Shown: piece after piece, positions 1-10,334 of the stretch
How positions within the stretch are numbered: the stretch's first letter is position 1
How the letters are laid out: each line of letters begins with the position of its first letter
Source: Sphingomonadales bacterium Ga0077557
GTDB taxonomy: Bacteria > Pseudomonadota > Alphaproteobacteria > Sphingomonadales > Sphingomonadaceae
NCBI GenBank assembly: GCA_001464615.1
Contig: LNFI01000016.1
Span: forward strand, 248,001 to 312,000
Reading direction: 5' to 3'
Length of the DNA stretch: 64,000 bases
Notes under the pieces: generated by a model
Told to the model about the DNA's origin: nothing
Database searches by the model: none
Seen by the model: only the letters and a program-made list of their open reading frames with translations
Made by a program: the position numbers and the translations under genes

Positions 1-4
1 GACC

Positions 5-1111
5 ATGGCGATCAACGGCGCTCAAGGGTTCACGCAAACCGAAATCACCCTGCCGTTCGATTTTCCCCGTGCCGGCCTCGCCCTGGAAGCGGATCGGCTG
101 AAGGGGGAAGGCGCCGATCTGGCGCTGGCCGGTGCCGGGCTGGCCGAAGCAACATCGCGCGCCGCTGTCGTCGCCTTTGGTCGGGGTGGCGATGCCCTGC
201 TTTCGGACGGGGCATGGCTGCGCGTGCGCGACCAGCTAAAGGCCGATCCGTCGCTGCTCAGCCGCCGGGTGATGCTGCGCGTACCCGCATCGACTGAACT
301 CGATATCGCGTCCAAGGGTAAGGGATCGCCCGCCGCAGAGGCCACCGTCGCGCAGTTGCAGCGCAACGGGCGGCTCCACACCGTCTTCAACTGGCCGTTC
401 TTGACCGAATCCGATTCAACCGATCCGACGATCGTCGGCATTTGGGGTGCCCTAAAGGGGTCATTGCTGACGATGTTGGTGACGCTGTCGATTGCCTTTC
501 CGGTCGGCGTGCTTTCAGCGTTATATCTCGAAGAATATGCGCCCCGAAACCGCTGGACCGATCTGATCGAGGTATCGATCAACAACCTTGCTGCGGTTCC
601 ATCAATCATCTTCGGCCTGCTTGGCCTGGCAGTGTTTCTCAACACCTTCCACCTGCCCCGATCGGCATCGTTGGTGGGCGGCTTGACGCTGGCGTTGATG
701 ACAATGCCCGTGATCGTCATCGCCGGGCGCAACGCCATCAAATCGGTGCCGCCGTCGATCCGCGACGCCGCGCTGGGCGTTGGCGCGAGCCCGATTCAGG
801 TGGTCTTCCACCATGTCCTGCCGCTCGCATTACCCGGCATCCTCACCGGGACGATCATCGGCATGGCGCGCGCCCTGGGCGAAACTGCCCCGTTGTTGAT
901 GATCGGCATGCGCGCCTTTATCGCAACGCCGCCGGCCCGGCTAACAGATCCAGCAACGGTATTGCCCGTCCAGATCTTCCTCTGGTCGGACGAAGTGAGC
1001 CGTGGCTTCATCGAAAAAACCAGCGCGGCGATCATCGTGCTGCTCGTCTTCCTGCTCGCGATGAACGGGGTCGCCATCTATCTCCGCAACAAATTCGAGA
1101 CCCGCTGGTAA
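5..1111 (+). CDS. pstA: phosphate ABC transporter permease PstA (5' end may lie before the window)
   Basis: BPD permease TM domain ([45 protein letters not shown]); followed by pstB, phoU, phoB; frame is open to the window edge. Confidence 0.93.
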   Translation: MAINGAQGFTQTEITLPFDFPRAGLALEADRLKGEGADLALAGAGLAEATSRAAVVAFGRGGDALLSDGAWLRVRDQLKADPSLLSRRVMLRVPASTELDIASKGKGSPAAEATVAQLQRNGRLHTVFNWPFLTESDSTDPTIVGIWGALKGSLLTMLVTLSIAFPVGVLSALYLEEYAPRNRWTDLIEVSINNLAAVPSIIFGLLGLAVFLNTFHLPRSASLVGGLTLALMTMPVIVIAGRNAIKSVPPSIRDAALGVGASPIQVVFHHVLPLALPGILTGTIIGMARALGETAPLLMIGMRAFIATPPARLTDPATVLPVQIFLWSDEVSRGFIEKTSAAIIVLLVFLLAMNGVAIYLRNKFETRW

Positions 1112-1896
1112 TGAACGCTTCCCCCCTTTCACCCCCGCGCGCGCCCAAGATGACGGCGAAGCACGTGAATGTTTTCTATGGCCCCAAACAGGCGATCGAT
1201 GATGTTTCGCTGGACGTCGACAAGGATCATGTCACCTCGCTGATCGGCCCGTCGGGCTGCGGCAAATCGACCTTTTTGCGCACACTGAACCGCATGAATG
1301 ACACCATCGCCATCGCGCGCGTGTCGGGCGACATTCGGCTGGACGGCGAGGATATTTACGCCGCCGATATGGACGTGGTGCAGCTGCGAGCGCGCGTCGG
1401 GATGGTGTTTCAAAAGCCGAATCCCTTCCCCAAATCCATCTATGAAAATGTCGCCTACGGCCCGCGCATCCACGGGCTGGCGTCGACCAAGGCGCAGCTT
1501 GATGCTGCCGTCGAGCAATCGCTGCGCCGCGCTGGGTTGTGGGAAGAGGTCAAGGACCGACTGAGCGACAGCGGCACCGCCTTATCGGGCGGGCAGCAGC
1601 AGCGCCTGTGTATCGCGCGCGCCATTGCGGTCGATCCCGAAGTGATCCTGATGGACGAGCCTTGTTCAGCGCTGGACCCAATCGCGACCGCCAAGATCGA
1701 GGAACTGATCCACGAGCTGAAGGGCCGCTACGCCATCGTCATCGTCACCCATAACATGCAGCAGGCCGCCCGCGTTTCGCAGCGCACGGCGTTTTTCCAT
1801 CTCGGCACGCTCGTCGAATATGGCACGACTTCGGATATTTTCACCAATCCCCGCCAGGAGCGGACCAAGGATTACATCACCGGCCGTTATGGCTGA
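1111..1896 (+). CDS. pstB: phosphate ABC transporter ATP-binding protein PstB
   Basis: Walker [10 protein letters not shown], signature [14 protein letters not shown], Walker [14 protein letters not shown]; start ATG overlaps pstA stop. Confidence 0.96.
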   Translation: MNASPLSPPRAPKMTAKHVNVFYGPKQAIDDVSLDVDKDHVTSLIGPSGCGKSTFLRTLNRMNDTIAIARVSGDIRLDGEDIYAADMDVVQLRARVGMVFQKPNPFPKSIYENVAYGPRIHGLASTKAQLDAAVEQSLRRAGLWEEVKDRLSDSGTALSGGQQQRLCIARAIAVDPEVILMDEPCSALDPIATAKIEELIHELKGRYAIVIVTHNMQQAARVSQRTAFFHLGTLVEYGTTSDIFTNPRQERTKDYITGRYG

Positions 1897-1919
1897 TTGT
1901 TTCAAAATCGAGAAAATCA

Positions 1920-2606
1920 TTGGTTGATCATACAGTTAAGGCGTTTGACGAAGATATTGGGGAACTGCGTGGGTTGATCGCGCAGATGGGCGGTCTTGCC
2001 GAACATGCGATTGTCGGCGCGATGAACGCGCTTAAGCGCCACGACCTTGAAGGGGCCGAGGTGATTGTCTCTGGCGACAAGCAGATTGACGCTATCGAAA
2101 TGCAGGTGGAGCGGCTGGCGGTCCAGCTAATCGCCTTGCGCGCGCCGCTCGCCAATGATCTGCGCGAGGTTGTTGCTGCGCTCAAAATCGCCGGGGTGAT
2201 CGAACGGATCGGCGATTATGCCAAAAACATCGCCCGCCGCGTTGCCGCAATCGAAGATCATGGCGATATCGAGCCGCTATCAGTGCTGCCCGCCATGGCC
2301 GGCCTGGCGACAACGATGGTGCATGACGTGCTCGATGCCTATGCAGCGCGCGATGCCGAAGCCGCCATCAGGGTCTGCGAAAGCGACCGCGCGGTCGATG
2401 ATTTTTACAACAGCCTGTTCCGCGTCCTCGTCACCTATATGATGGAAAACCCGGCCAGCATCGGCCAGGTCGCGCATCTGCTGTTCATCGCCAAGAACCT
2501 GGAACGCGTGGGCGACCACGCGACCAACATCGCCGAGATGGTCTATTATGCGGCCACCGGCGTTCACATGGGGGAGCGCGAACGCGGCGCTGCCCCAATT
2601 CACTGA
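1920..2606 (+). CDS. phoU: phosphate signalling complex protein PhoU
   Basis: Two PhoU repeats (E/D-rich, KNLERVGDHATNIAE); TTG start; position in pst operon. Confidence 0.94.
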   Translation: MVDHTVKAFDEDIGELRGLIAQMGGLAEHAIVGAMNALKRHDLEGAEVIVSGDKQIDAIEMQVERLAVQLIALRAPLANDLREVVAALKIAGVIERIGDYAKNIARRVAAIEDHGDIEPLSVLPAMAGLATTMVHDVLDAYAARDAEAAIRVCESDRAVDDFYNSLFRVLVTYMMENPASIGQVAHLLFIAKNLERVGDHATNIAEMVYYAATGVHMGERERGAAPIH

Positions 2607-2633
2607 TTAAAGCCCACTGAACGGAGACGAATA

Positions 2634-3326
2634 ATGGCCCGCGCCAAGATGTTGCTCGTCGAAGATGACGCCGCCCTCGCCGAATTGCTGATCTGGCATT
2701 TCAAGCGCGAGGATTTCGAGGTTCAGCAGACCCCCGATGGCGAAGAAGCACTGCTGCTCGCCAAGGAGGCAACGCCAGATATCGTCCTGCTCGACTGGAT
2801 GGTCGAGGGGCTGTCGGGCATCGAAGTCTGCCGCCGCCTGCGCCGCATGCCAGAGACAGCGAATGTGCCGATCATCATGCTCACCGCGCGTGGTGAAGAG
2901 GAAGACCGGGTGCGCGGGCTGGAAACCGGCGCGGACGATTATGTCACCAAGCCTTTCTCGCCACGCGAGCTCGTTGCGCGTGTTGGCGCGGTGCTGCGCC
3001 GCGTGCGTCCCGCGCTCGCTGGTGAGCAGCTGACCTATGCCGATATCGAGATGGACACGGTTGGCCATAAGGTCCGTCGGTCGGGCGAGGTGATCCCGCT
3101 CGGTCCCACCGAATTCCGGTTGCTCAAGCATTTCCTGGAGCATCCCGGCTGGGTGTTCAGCCGCGAACGCTTGCTCGACGCGGTCTGGGGCCATGATTCG
3201 GACATCGAATCGCGCACAGTGGACGTCCATATCCGGCGGCTGCGCAAGGCGATCAACAATGGGGACCGGCCGGATATCATCCGCACCGTCCGCTCGGCGG
3301 GCTATGCGCTCGATTCGGGGGCCTGA
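2634..3326 (+). CDS. phoB: phosphate regulon response regulator PhoB
   Basis: Receiver plus winged-helix (LLVEDDAALAELL, TVDVHIRRLRKAIN); directly downstream of phoU. Confidence 0.93.
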   Translation: MARAKMLLVEDDAALAELLIWHFKREDFEVQQTPDGEEALLLAKEATPDIVLLDWMVEGLSGIEVCRRLRRMPETANVPIIMLTARGEEEDRVRGLETGADDYVTKPFSPRELVARVGAVLRRVRPALAGEQLTYADIEMDTVGHKVRRSGEVIPLGPTEFRLLKHFLEHPGWVFSRERLLDAVWGHDSDIESRTVDVHIRRLRKAINNGDRPDIIRTVRSAGYALDSGA

Positions 3327-3412
3327 GCGCCGATCCGGACCCTAATCCTCCTCCCGGCGTTTGGTCAGGGTGCGGCTTCGGCTGCCCCCGACCCTTCGCC
3401 AGGAGAGACAAG

Positions 3413-3742
3413 ATGAAATCCACTTATATCCTAACCAGCTTGGTCTTGCTGGCCAGCCCCTTGGTCGCACAAACCGGCCCCACCACCACCAACGGTATCC
3501 CAGATACCGCGCTGTCGACCGCGACGACACCATCGACCGGACCGCGATCGCGTGAGGCTGATCTGCAAACCAATACCGCCGCGCGCGCCAATCAAAGCAT
3601 GCTCGCCGTCGCCCCGGAATCGACACTGCCCGCACCAGCGCTCGATCCTTATCCGCTCTGCAAGGCGGGCGAGTTCGATCATTGTATGGAGCCAGGCAAT
3701 GGCCCTGCCAAAAAGCACCGCCGGTCCAAGCGGCCACGCTGA
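3413..3742 (+). CDS. small secreted hypothetical protein with basic C-terminal tail
   Basis: Signal-peptide-like N-terminus MKSTYILTSLVLLASPLVAQ; AGGAGA ribosome binding site upstream. Confidence 0.6.
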   Translation: MKSTYILTSLVLLASPLVAQTGPTTTNGIPDTALSTATTPSTGPRSREADLQTNTAARANQSMLAVAPESTLPAPALDPYPLCKAGEFDHCMEPGNGPAKKHRRSKRPR

Positions 3743-3858
3743 TATCGCGGTTATCGTGGTTATAGCGTCGTGGCGGGGCCGTAATGATGACGGTCCCGCT
3801 TGCACCGCCCGATCAATCGAATAGGAAGCGCACCAGATATCAATAGAGGAAGAGCGCT

Positions 3859-4758
3859 ATGACCATCAGTTTCGAAAACCGCGTTGCCATCGTCACCGGC
3901 GCAGGCGGCGGCCTGGGCCGCGCCTATGCGCTCGAACTGGCGCGGCGCGGCGCGAAAGTGGTGGTCAATGATCTCGGCGGATCACGCGATGGCACCGGGC
4001 ATTCCGATGCGGCGATGAAGGTCGTCGAGGAGATCGAGGCAGCTGGCGGCACCGCCATGTCGAATGGCGGCAGCGTCACCGAATATGACCAGATGGTCGC
4101 GATGGTCGAAGCCGCCAAGGCGAAATGGGGATCGGTCGATATCCTGATCAACAATGCCGGCGTGCTGCGCGACAAGAGCTTTGCCAAGATGGAGCCAGCC
4201 GATTTCAAATTCGTCGTCGATGTGCACCTCAATGGCTCGGCCAATTGCACCAAGGCAGTGTGGGAGACGATGCGCGCGCAAAATTACGGCCGCGTGCTGA
4301 TGACCGCGTCGTCAACTGGCCTCTACGGCAATTTCGGCCAGGCCAATTATGGCGCGGCCAAACTAGGCCTTGCCGGCCTGACCAAGACGCTGGCGATTGA
4401 GGGTGCCAAGAACAACATCAAGGTCAACACGATCGCGCCGACCGCTGGCACGCGGATGACCGAGGATCTGTTCCCGGCCGAAGCCTTCGCCGCCTTCGCG
4501 CCTGAAAAGGTCGCGCCTGCCGCGCTGTTCCTGGTGTCAGAGGATGCCCCGACCAACATGATCATCGGCGCAGGCGCGGGTGTGTTCCAGGCGGCCTATG
4601 TCACGCTGACCCAGGGTAAGCTGCTGACCGGCGACGAGCTGTCGCCCGAAGGTATCGCCGCCCATTGGGCAGAGATTACCGACCGCACCGGCGAACTCAC
4701 CCCGCAATCGGGCAGCGAGCAATCGCTGAGCATCCTGAAGCTGCTGCAGGCCAAGTAA
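3859..4758 (+). CDS. SDR family oxidoreductase (peroxisomal MFE-type 3-hydroxyacyl-CoA dehydrogenase-like)
   Basis: TGAGGGLG, NDLGG, NNAG, YGAAK motifs. Confidence 0.88.
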   Translation: MTISFENRVAIVTGAGGGLGRAYALELARRGAKVVVNDLGGSRDGTGHSDAAMKVVEEIEAAGGTAMSNGGSVTEYDQMVAMVEAAKAKWGSVDILINNAGVLRDKSFAKMEPADFKFVVDVHLNGSANCTKAVWETMRAQNYGRVLMTASSTGLYGNFGQANYGAAKLGLAGLTKTLAIEGAKNNIKVNTIAPTAGTRMTEDLFPAEAFAAFAPEKVAPAALFLVSEDAPTNMIIGAGAGVFQAAYVTLTQGKLLTGDELSPEGIAAHWAEITDRTGELTPQSGSEQSLSILKLLQAK

Positions 4759-4780
4759 CGACCGTCATCCGACAACCCCC

Positions 4781-4857
4781 ACCTCCGTTCGCCCTGAGCG
4801 AAGTCGAAGGGCAAGCGCAGCGCCTGGGCTTCGACTTCGCTCAGCCCGAACGGAGGT
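4781..4857. repeat. REP-like imperfect palindrome (acctccgttcgccctgagcgaagtcgaagggc ... cttcgacttcgctcagcccgaacggaggt)
   Basis: Terminal inverted arms ACCTCCGTTC/GAACGGAGGT and inner arms CTGAGCGAAGTCGAAG/CTTCGACTTCGCTCAG; intergenic. Confidence 0.8.
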
Positions 4858-4915
4858 CGATATAAGCACTGGTCTAATTGCGGCCCCGATTCATTCGTGC
4901 AACCTTGATCGCACG

Positions 4916-6223
4916 ATGACATCCCCCCCCACCTTCACCAATGGAAAGCTGATCCGCAGCGTCGGGCTGTGGGGGCTGATCGCGATGGTGCTCAACGGTC
5001 TTATCGGCGCAGGGATATTCGGCTTGCCCGCCAGCGTCGCCAATAGCGCGGGTGGCTGGGCACCGGTGATTGTGCTGCTCGTCGGGCTGGCGATGCTGCC
5101 GATTGTGCTCGTCGTCGCGCGGCTGGCGCGGTTGTTCGACGGCACCGGCGGGCCAATTCAATATGTGGAGGCCGCCTTCGGCACAACCGCCGCTTTCCAG
5201 ATCGGGTGGATGCAGCTGCTATCGACCACCGCATCGGCTGCCGCCAACGTTAACCTGCTCGCCGATTATGCCTTGCGGGGCTGGGGCATGCCGGAATCAA
5301 GCCTGCAGGCTCATATGGCCGTGGTCCTTGGCGCATTGCTGCTGATCTTCATCGTCAATCTGAATCGCACAAATGGTGTTGCCCGCATTTTGGGCGTGCT
5401 GTCGGTGATGAAGCTTGCTCCCCTGGCGCTATTGATCGTCCTCGCCATACCCCTGGTGGTCAGCGATGGCGCGAGCGTGCGCCCGGCATCAACATGGTCG
5501 CTGAGCCAGGCGGCCTTGCTGTCGGCTTATGCTTTTACCGGCTTCGAGGGCGCCCTGACGCTGGCGGGCGAAGCCCGTAATCCCAAACGGGATATGCCGC
5601 GCGCCGTTGTTGGTGTGTTCCTCGCCGTCAGCTTGCTCTATGCACTACTGGTTTGGGGCTATGTCGCGACCGCCTATTCCCCGTCCGCAACCGACACCGC
5701 CCCGCTATCAACGATGGCTATGGTGCTAATTGGCAGTGCCGGGGCAGTGCTCATGCTCGCGACGGCGACATTGTCGATATTCGGCAATATCACCAACAAC
5801 ATGCTGTTTTTGTCGCGCCGGTTGCTGGCGTTGGAGGCATTGGGCGGCCTGCCGCGTTGGTTCGGCCAGGTCAGCCCCAAAGATGCAGTCCCGCGCAACG
5901 CAGTCATCTTCATCATGGCCGTTTTGGTTGGATTGTCGTTCAGCGGCGGCTTTGCGGCGCTGGCGGTGCTCAGCGTGGCATCGCGGCTGATCGTCTATCT
6001 GGGCTGCATTGCCGCGCTGCCCGTCATTGAGCGACGCCACGCCCCAAGCGGATCGGTGCGCACCGGGCTAATCGTCGTCGCAGCAGCGTCCGTCTGCCTC
6101 GCGCTGATCGCAGGCAGCGAAGCCAAGTCCTGGATATCGCTGGGGGTCGCCGCGATCATCGGGATCGCGGTATATTCGGTCACCCGCGCCGTACGGTCGC
6201 GTGATCCGATTGCGGCGACTTAA
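4916..6223 (+). CDS. APC family amino acid permease
   Basis: GLIGAGIFGLPA motif, about 12 TM segments, FTGFEGALTLAGEARNPKRDMPRA. Confidence 0.9.
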   Translation: MTSPPTFTNGKLIRSVGLWGLIAMVLNGLIGAGIFGLPASVANSAGGWAPVIVLLVGLAMLPIVLVVARLARLFDGTGGPIQYVEAAFGTTAAFQIGWMQLLSTTASAAANVNLLADYALRGWGMPESSLQAHMAVVLGALLLIFIVNLNRTNGVARILGVLSVMKLAPLALLIVLAIPLVVSDGASVRPASTWSLSQAALLSAYAFTGFEGALTLAGEARNPKRDMPRAVVGVFLAVSLLYALLVWGYVATAYSPSATDTAPLSTMAMVLIGSAGAVLMLATATLSIFGNITNNMLFLSRRLLALEALGGLPRWFGQVSPKDAVPRNAVIFIMAVLVGLSFSGGFAALAVLSVASRLIVYLGCIAALPVIERRHAPSGSVRTGLIVVAAASVCLALIAGSEAKSWISLGVAAIIGIAVYSVTRAVRSRDPIAAT

Positions 6224-6233
6224 ACGCTATCGA

Positions 6234-7733
6234 TCACCCTATTGCCGGCACCGGGAACAGCTCATCCATGGGCACCGACTTGCCATTCGCCTGCACCACC
6301 CGGACATGATAGCGGCGGAGCGCGCGCGGTTCGCCGACGCCGCAGCTATGCGCGATCACCTCGACCTCATGGACCAGGTTTTTGCAGTAATTCGCAACCT
6401 TCACCGCCTTGTCCTGCGGGTTGAGGCCCTTTTGCAGCCGCTGGTTGTGGGTGGTGATGCCGGTCGGGCAGGTATTCTTGTTGCACTTCAGCGCTTGGAT
6501 ACACCCCAGCGAGAACATGAACCCGCGCGCCGAATTGACGAAATCCGCACCGGTACACAGCGCCCAGGCGACGTCGGCCGGCGTCACCAGCTTGCCCGAC
6601 GCGATCACCCTCACGCGATCGCGCAGGCCGTGACGGTGCAGGATATCCACCACCATTGGCAGCGATTCCCTCAGCGTCAGCCCGACATTATCCATCAACG
6701 GCATCGGTGCCGCCCCAGTGCCGCCGTCACCGCCATCAATGGTGATGAAATCGGGCGCGCTCTCAATCCCGCGCCGGTGGATTTCGACGCAAAGAGTGTC
6801 GAGCCACCCATAGGCACCAATCACTGATTTGAACCCGGTCGGCTTGCCCGTCACCCGGCGCACCCGGTCGATAAAGTCGAGCAGCTCGCCAACATTGTCG
6901 ATCTCAGGATGGCGGTTGGGTGAAATCGAATCCTCGCCCGCGCGGATGCCGCGAATGGCGGCGATCTCATCGGTCACCTTGGCCCCAGGCAGGATGCCGC
7001 CCTTGCCGGGCTTTGCCCCCTGCGACAACTTGACCTCAAACATCCGAATTTGGTCCAGCGCCGCCATCTCGCGCAATTTGTCGTCGCTCAGATTGCCATC
7101 CTCGTCGCGTACGCCATATTTGGCGGTACCAATCTGGAAGACGATATCGGCCCCGCCCGACAAATGATGCGGCGACAGCCCGCCCTCACCCGTATTCAGC
7201 CAGCACCCCGCCAGCTTCGCCCCGCGCGACAGCGCCCGCACCGCAGGTGTCGACAGCGCGCCATAGCTCATCGCCGAAATATTGAAGATCGACGGTGCTA
7301 TATAGGGGTGCGCGGCATAGGGCCCGATCTGCAGCGGCTTGGTTCTGGCCGCATCATCGTCCAGCGTGGGAAAGGCGCAATTGGCGAAGATGACGCTACC
7401 CGGCAGCATGATGTTCTTGGTCGATCCAAAGGCGACCGTGTTGTCATGCCCCTTTGCCGTATCATAAATCCAGTTCCGCTCGGCCCGATTGAAGGGCATT
7501 TCCTCACGGTCCATCGCGAAGAAATATTGGCGGAAGAATTCGCCCAGCGACGTGAACAGATCGCGAAATCGCCCCACTACTGGATAATTGCGGCGGATCG
7601 CATCGCGCGTCTGGCCGATATCCGCCAGATACATCGCCAGCACGAGCAGAACGCCGGCACCCACGACGAAGATAAAGGCATAGGCGAGCAGCTGCAGCGT
7701 CTCCACCAGCCAGAACGGCAACATTTCGACCAT
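6234..7733 (-). CDS. FMN-binding glutamate synthase family protein, N-terminal membrane anchor
   Basis: GltB2-like domain (NISAMSYGALS, GEGGLSPHH, KLSQGAKPGKGGILPG, TIDGGDGGTGAAP); N-terminal TM segment. Confidence 0.9.
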   Translation of the reverse strand: MVEMLPFWLVETLQLLAYAFIFVVGAGVLLVLAMYLADIGQTRDAIRRNYPVVGRFRDLFTSLGEFFRQYFFAMDREEMPFNRAERNWIYDTAKGHDNTVAFGSTKNIMLPGSVIFANCAFPTLDDDAARTKPLQIGPYAAHPYIAPSIFNISAMSYGALSTPAVRALSRGAKLAGCWLNTGEGGLSPHHLSGGADIVFQIGTAKYGVRDEDGNLSDDKLREMAALDQIRMFEVKLSQGAKPGKGGILPGAKVTDEIAAIRGIRAGEDSISPNRHPEIDNVGELLDFIDRVRRVTGKPTGFKSVIGAYGWLDTLCVEIHRRGIESAPDFITIDGGDGGTGAAPMPLMDNVGLTLRESLPMVVDILHRHGLRDRVRVIASGKLVTPADVAWALCTGADFVNSARGFMFSLGCIQALKCNKNTCPTGITTHNQRLQKGLNPQDKAVKVANYCKNLVHEVEVIAHSCGVGEPRALRRYHVRVVQANGKSVPMDELFPVPAIG

Positions 7734-7883
7734 GATGTTTCTCCCCCGGTCCCCTGTCAGGCGGTGACGCCGACAAAACAGGCGTGACGATAGCAGGGCT
7801 GGAGAGCACCGTCCGCTAAGGTACGGGTAGCTCAGCGTCCGTACCGGTGCGTTTCTAAAACGAACCGGTGCGTTTTCAGCCCG

Positions 7884-8510
7884 TCAATAGACCGCCCGCA
7901 CCAGCTGGCGGACGCTAGCGCGAATGCGCGACCAGTCTTCGTCAGTGACAAGATCGATCCCGGCAAAACCACCAATCGACGACGCTGACAGGACAAGATG
8001 CTGGGCGGCGGCGATCAGCATCGCGTTAATCGCCGGCGCATCGATGGCTGGCGGTGGCATCAGATCCCCACGCTGCTTTTCGACCCAACGCCGCAATACA
8101 AAGCTGCGCGCCGACGCAAAGCGGATCACCATCGGGCCCGGCTCAGAGATTTCCCAGGCAATGATCCGCTGCAAGAGCGAATCGGCGCGAAGTACCTCGA
8201 TAAAGCCAAGCACGAGCTTTTCGATCAGGCCGGCATAGCTGTCGGGCACGCCCTCCCCGGCCTGTTCGGTCAAGCGACGTCCGAGCCCGTTGGCAACATC
8301 ATTGCCGATCGCGTCGGCTAGTCCGTCAAGCCCGCCATAATAGCGATAGAGCAATTGCTTGTCGCATCCCGCCTGGCGCGCGATTGCATTGATCCCGAAC
8401 CCCTGAAAGCCCTGATCGGCGAGCACGCTGCGGGCAGCGGCGATAATCGCTTCCTCGGTACGGGCGCGATCGCGGGTTTTCGGATTCGGCTCGGCGATCT
8501 TGTCGGTCAT
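7884..8510 (-). CDS. TetR/AcrR family transcriptional regulator
   Basis: N-terminal HTH (TEEAIIAAARSVLADQGFQGFGINAIARQAGCDKQLLYRYYGGLDGL); start chosen from AGGAG ahead of ATG at 8510. Confidence 0.9.
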   Translation of the reverse strand: MTDKIAEPNPKTRDRARTEEAIIAAARSVLADQGFQGFGINAIARQAGCDKQLLYRYYGGLDGLADAIGNDVANGLGRRLTEQAGEGVPDSYAGLIEKLVLGFIEVLRADSLLQRIIAWEISEPGPMVIRFASARSFVLRRWVEKQRGDLMPPPAIDAPAINAMLIAAAQHLVLSASSIGGFAGIDLVTDEDWSRIRASVRQLVRAVY

Positions 8511-8566
8511 TTTCATCTCCTGCAGCCCCACCCTAGCAGGCCCGAAAACCCCGTCCATAAAAAATG

Positions 8567-8637
8567 TCACCGATTGGTGATAAAATCGCTTGCAGATGTC
8601 ACCGACCGGTGGCAAATACTTTGTCACCAACTGGAGA
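8567..8637. promoter_or_regulatory. three TetR-type operator-like palindromes in the divergent intergenic region
   Basis: TCACCGATTGGTGA (8567-8580), TCACCGACCGGTGG (8599-8612), TCACCAACTGGAGA (8624-8637) between divergent tetR and a membrane protein gene. Confidence 0.75.
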
Positions 8638-8649
8638 CAATGATTCGCC

Positions 8650-9357
8650 ATGACCCAACGCACCTGGACCGGCCTGGCCACAATGGGCCTCGCCATCGCT
8701 TTCAACATTCCCTACGCCGTGCTCGCGGTGATTTTCGATTATCCGGAAATCCTGCGTCTCAGCGCCGCCGACGTGCTCACCCGCTTTGCCGGGGGTGGCG
8801 CGCAGCTGCTGATCAGCTGGTACGGCTTCATGCTCGCTGCATTGGCGCTTGTGCCGCTCGGCGCTGCACTGTCGGTTACCGCCGATCGCCTCACCCGTCG
8901 CCCCGCGCTCGCGATTGGCGCAGCGATCGCGGCGGGCCTGTCCGGCCTCGCCCAGGCAATCGGCTTGTCACGCTGGGTCTTCGTGGTGCCCGCCTTAGCC
9001 CGCGATCACGCCAATCCCGCGTCAACACCCGAAGCGCGCAACGCCTTTGAGCGCAGCTTTGAACTGCTGAACAGCTATGGCGGCGTCGCGATCGGCGAAC
9101 AGATTGGCCAATGGCTGCTCGCCTTGTTCGTGATCCAGGTCGCAACGATGCAGTGGCAGGAAAGCGATCAACCCGCCGCATTGATTGGTATCGCCACGGC
9201 CGCATTGATCGCGGTCGGCACCGGCGAAGGGCTGGCGATCGCCCTTGGTGGCACCGGGGCGCTGTTCTCCATGGCCACCATCACCGGATTTCTGGGCCTC
9301 ACCATCTGGCTGATCGCCACGGGCATCACCCTGCTGCGCGCGCCCCGCGCCGCCTGA
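8650..9357 (+). CDS. multi-TM membrane protein of unknown function, divergent from TetR regulator
   Basis: Hydrophobic ORF starting just after the operator array. Confidence 0.8.
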   Translation: MTQRTWTGLATMGLAIAFNIPYAVLAVIFDYPEILRLSAADVLTRFAGGGAQLLISWYGFMLAALALVPLGAALSVTADRLTRRPALAIGAAIAAGLSGLAQAIGLSRWVFVVPALARDHANPASTPEARNAFERSFELLNSYGGVAIGEQIGQWLLALFVIQVATMQWQESDQPAALIGIATAALIAVGTGEGLAIALGGTGALFSMATITGFLGLTIWLIATGITLLRAPRAA

Positions 9358-9451
9358 CCTGAATAATCAATCCCGTTTTACCCGGCACCGTCACGACGGC
9401 CGGTGCCCTGTTTCCGCGCGCCGTCGAAACCCACCACAAAGGACCAAGATC

Positions 9452-10261
9452 ATGAACATGTTCCAAGCCGTATTGCCGATCATCGCCCTGCTGGCGCTGA
9501 CCACCCCTGCCGCCGCCCAGGAAGCCGACAGTATCGACCAAAAAGATGGCGGCGTTCACGGCACCGTCATTGCCGGTATTGGCGCGGTACCCGATTATGA
9601 AGGCGCCGACACATACCGCCTCTTCCCGCTGCTCGGCGGCAAGATAAATCTCGACAACCGCTATGTCGCGATCGAGGGATTGAGCGCGCGCGCCAACATC
9701 CTCAACAGTGACCGTTTCGAATTCGGCCCGGTCGCCCACTTGACGCTGGGTCGCCGCCGCAGGATCGACAGCGCCGCCGTGGCCAGTCTCGGCCGGATCG
9801 ACGATGCTTATGAAGTTGGCGCCTTTGCCGCGACATCGTTCACGATCGGCGACACTGGTCGTCTGCGGCTGGCGATAGAGGGCGTCCATGATGTCAGCCA
9901 AGTTCACAACGGTTGGCTGGGCACCGCGACCATTGGCTATGTCCAGACACTGGGCAGCAAATGGCGTGTTTCCGCCGATGCATCGCTCACCGGGGCAAGC
10001 GACGACTATGCCCAGCGCTATTATTCCATCTCGACACTCGGCGCGGCGGCGAGCGGGCTCGACGCCTTCACTGCCAAGGGCGGCATCAAGGATGTCGGCG
10101 CGTCGCTGGGGGTTGGCTATCAACTGTCGCCACGCTGGTCGATCAACGGCTTTGCCAATTACAAGCGCCTGTTGGGCGACGCTGCTGCCAGCCCGGTTGT
10201 CGCGCGCGAGGGCTCTGCCAACCAGTTCAGCGGCGGGATCGGCATCGGCTTTTCCTTCTAA
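9452..10261 (+). CDS. MipA/OmpV family outer membrane protein
   Basis: Signal peptide; GAVPDYEGADTYRLFPLLGGKINLDNRY; C-terminal GIGIGFSF. Confidence 0.85.
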   Translation: MNMFQAVLPIIALLALTTPAAAQEADSIDQKDGGVHGTVIAGIGAVPDYEGADTYRLFPLLGGKINLDNRYVAIEGLSARANILNSDRFEFGPVAHLTLGRRRRIDSAAVASLGRIDDAYEVGAFAATSFTIGDTGRLRLAIEGVHDVSQVHNGWLGTATIGYVQTLGSKWRVSADASLTGASDDYAQRYYSISTLGAAASGLDAFTAKGGIKDVGASLGVGYQLSPRWSINGFANYKRLLGDAAASPVVAREGSANQFSGGIGIGFSF

Positions 10262-10334
10262 CACAGGTCTGTAGTAGTGTATTGAACCGCTAACACACTT
10301 ATGCTATCCTCACGGAATCAACGGGAGGATTACG

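Noticed and set aside
442-1896. 484-aa ORF extending pstB upstream
   Set aside because: The extra N-terminus is out of frame with and overlaps pstA; the real pstB starts at 1111
2607-3400. Missing phoR after phoB
   Set aside because: Not evidence of absence; phoR commonly lies upstream of pst genes and the window begins inside the operon
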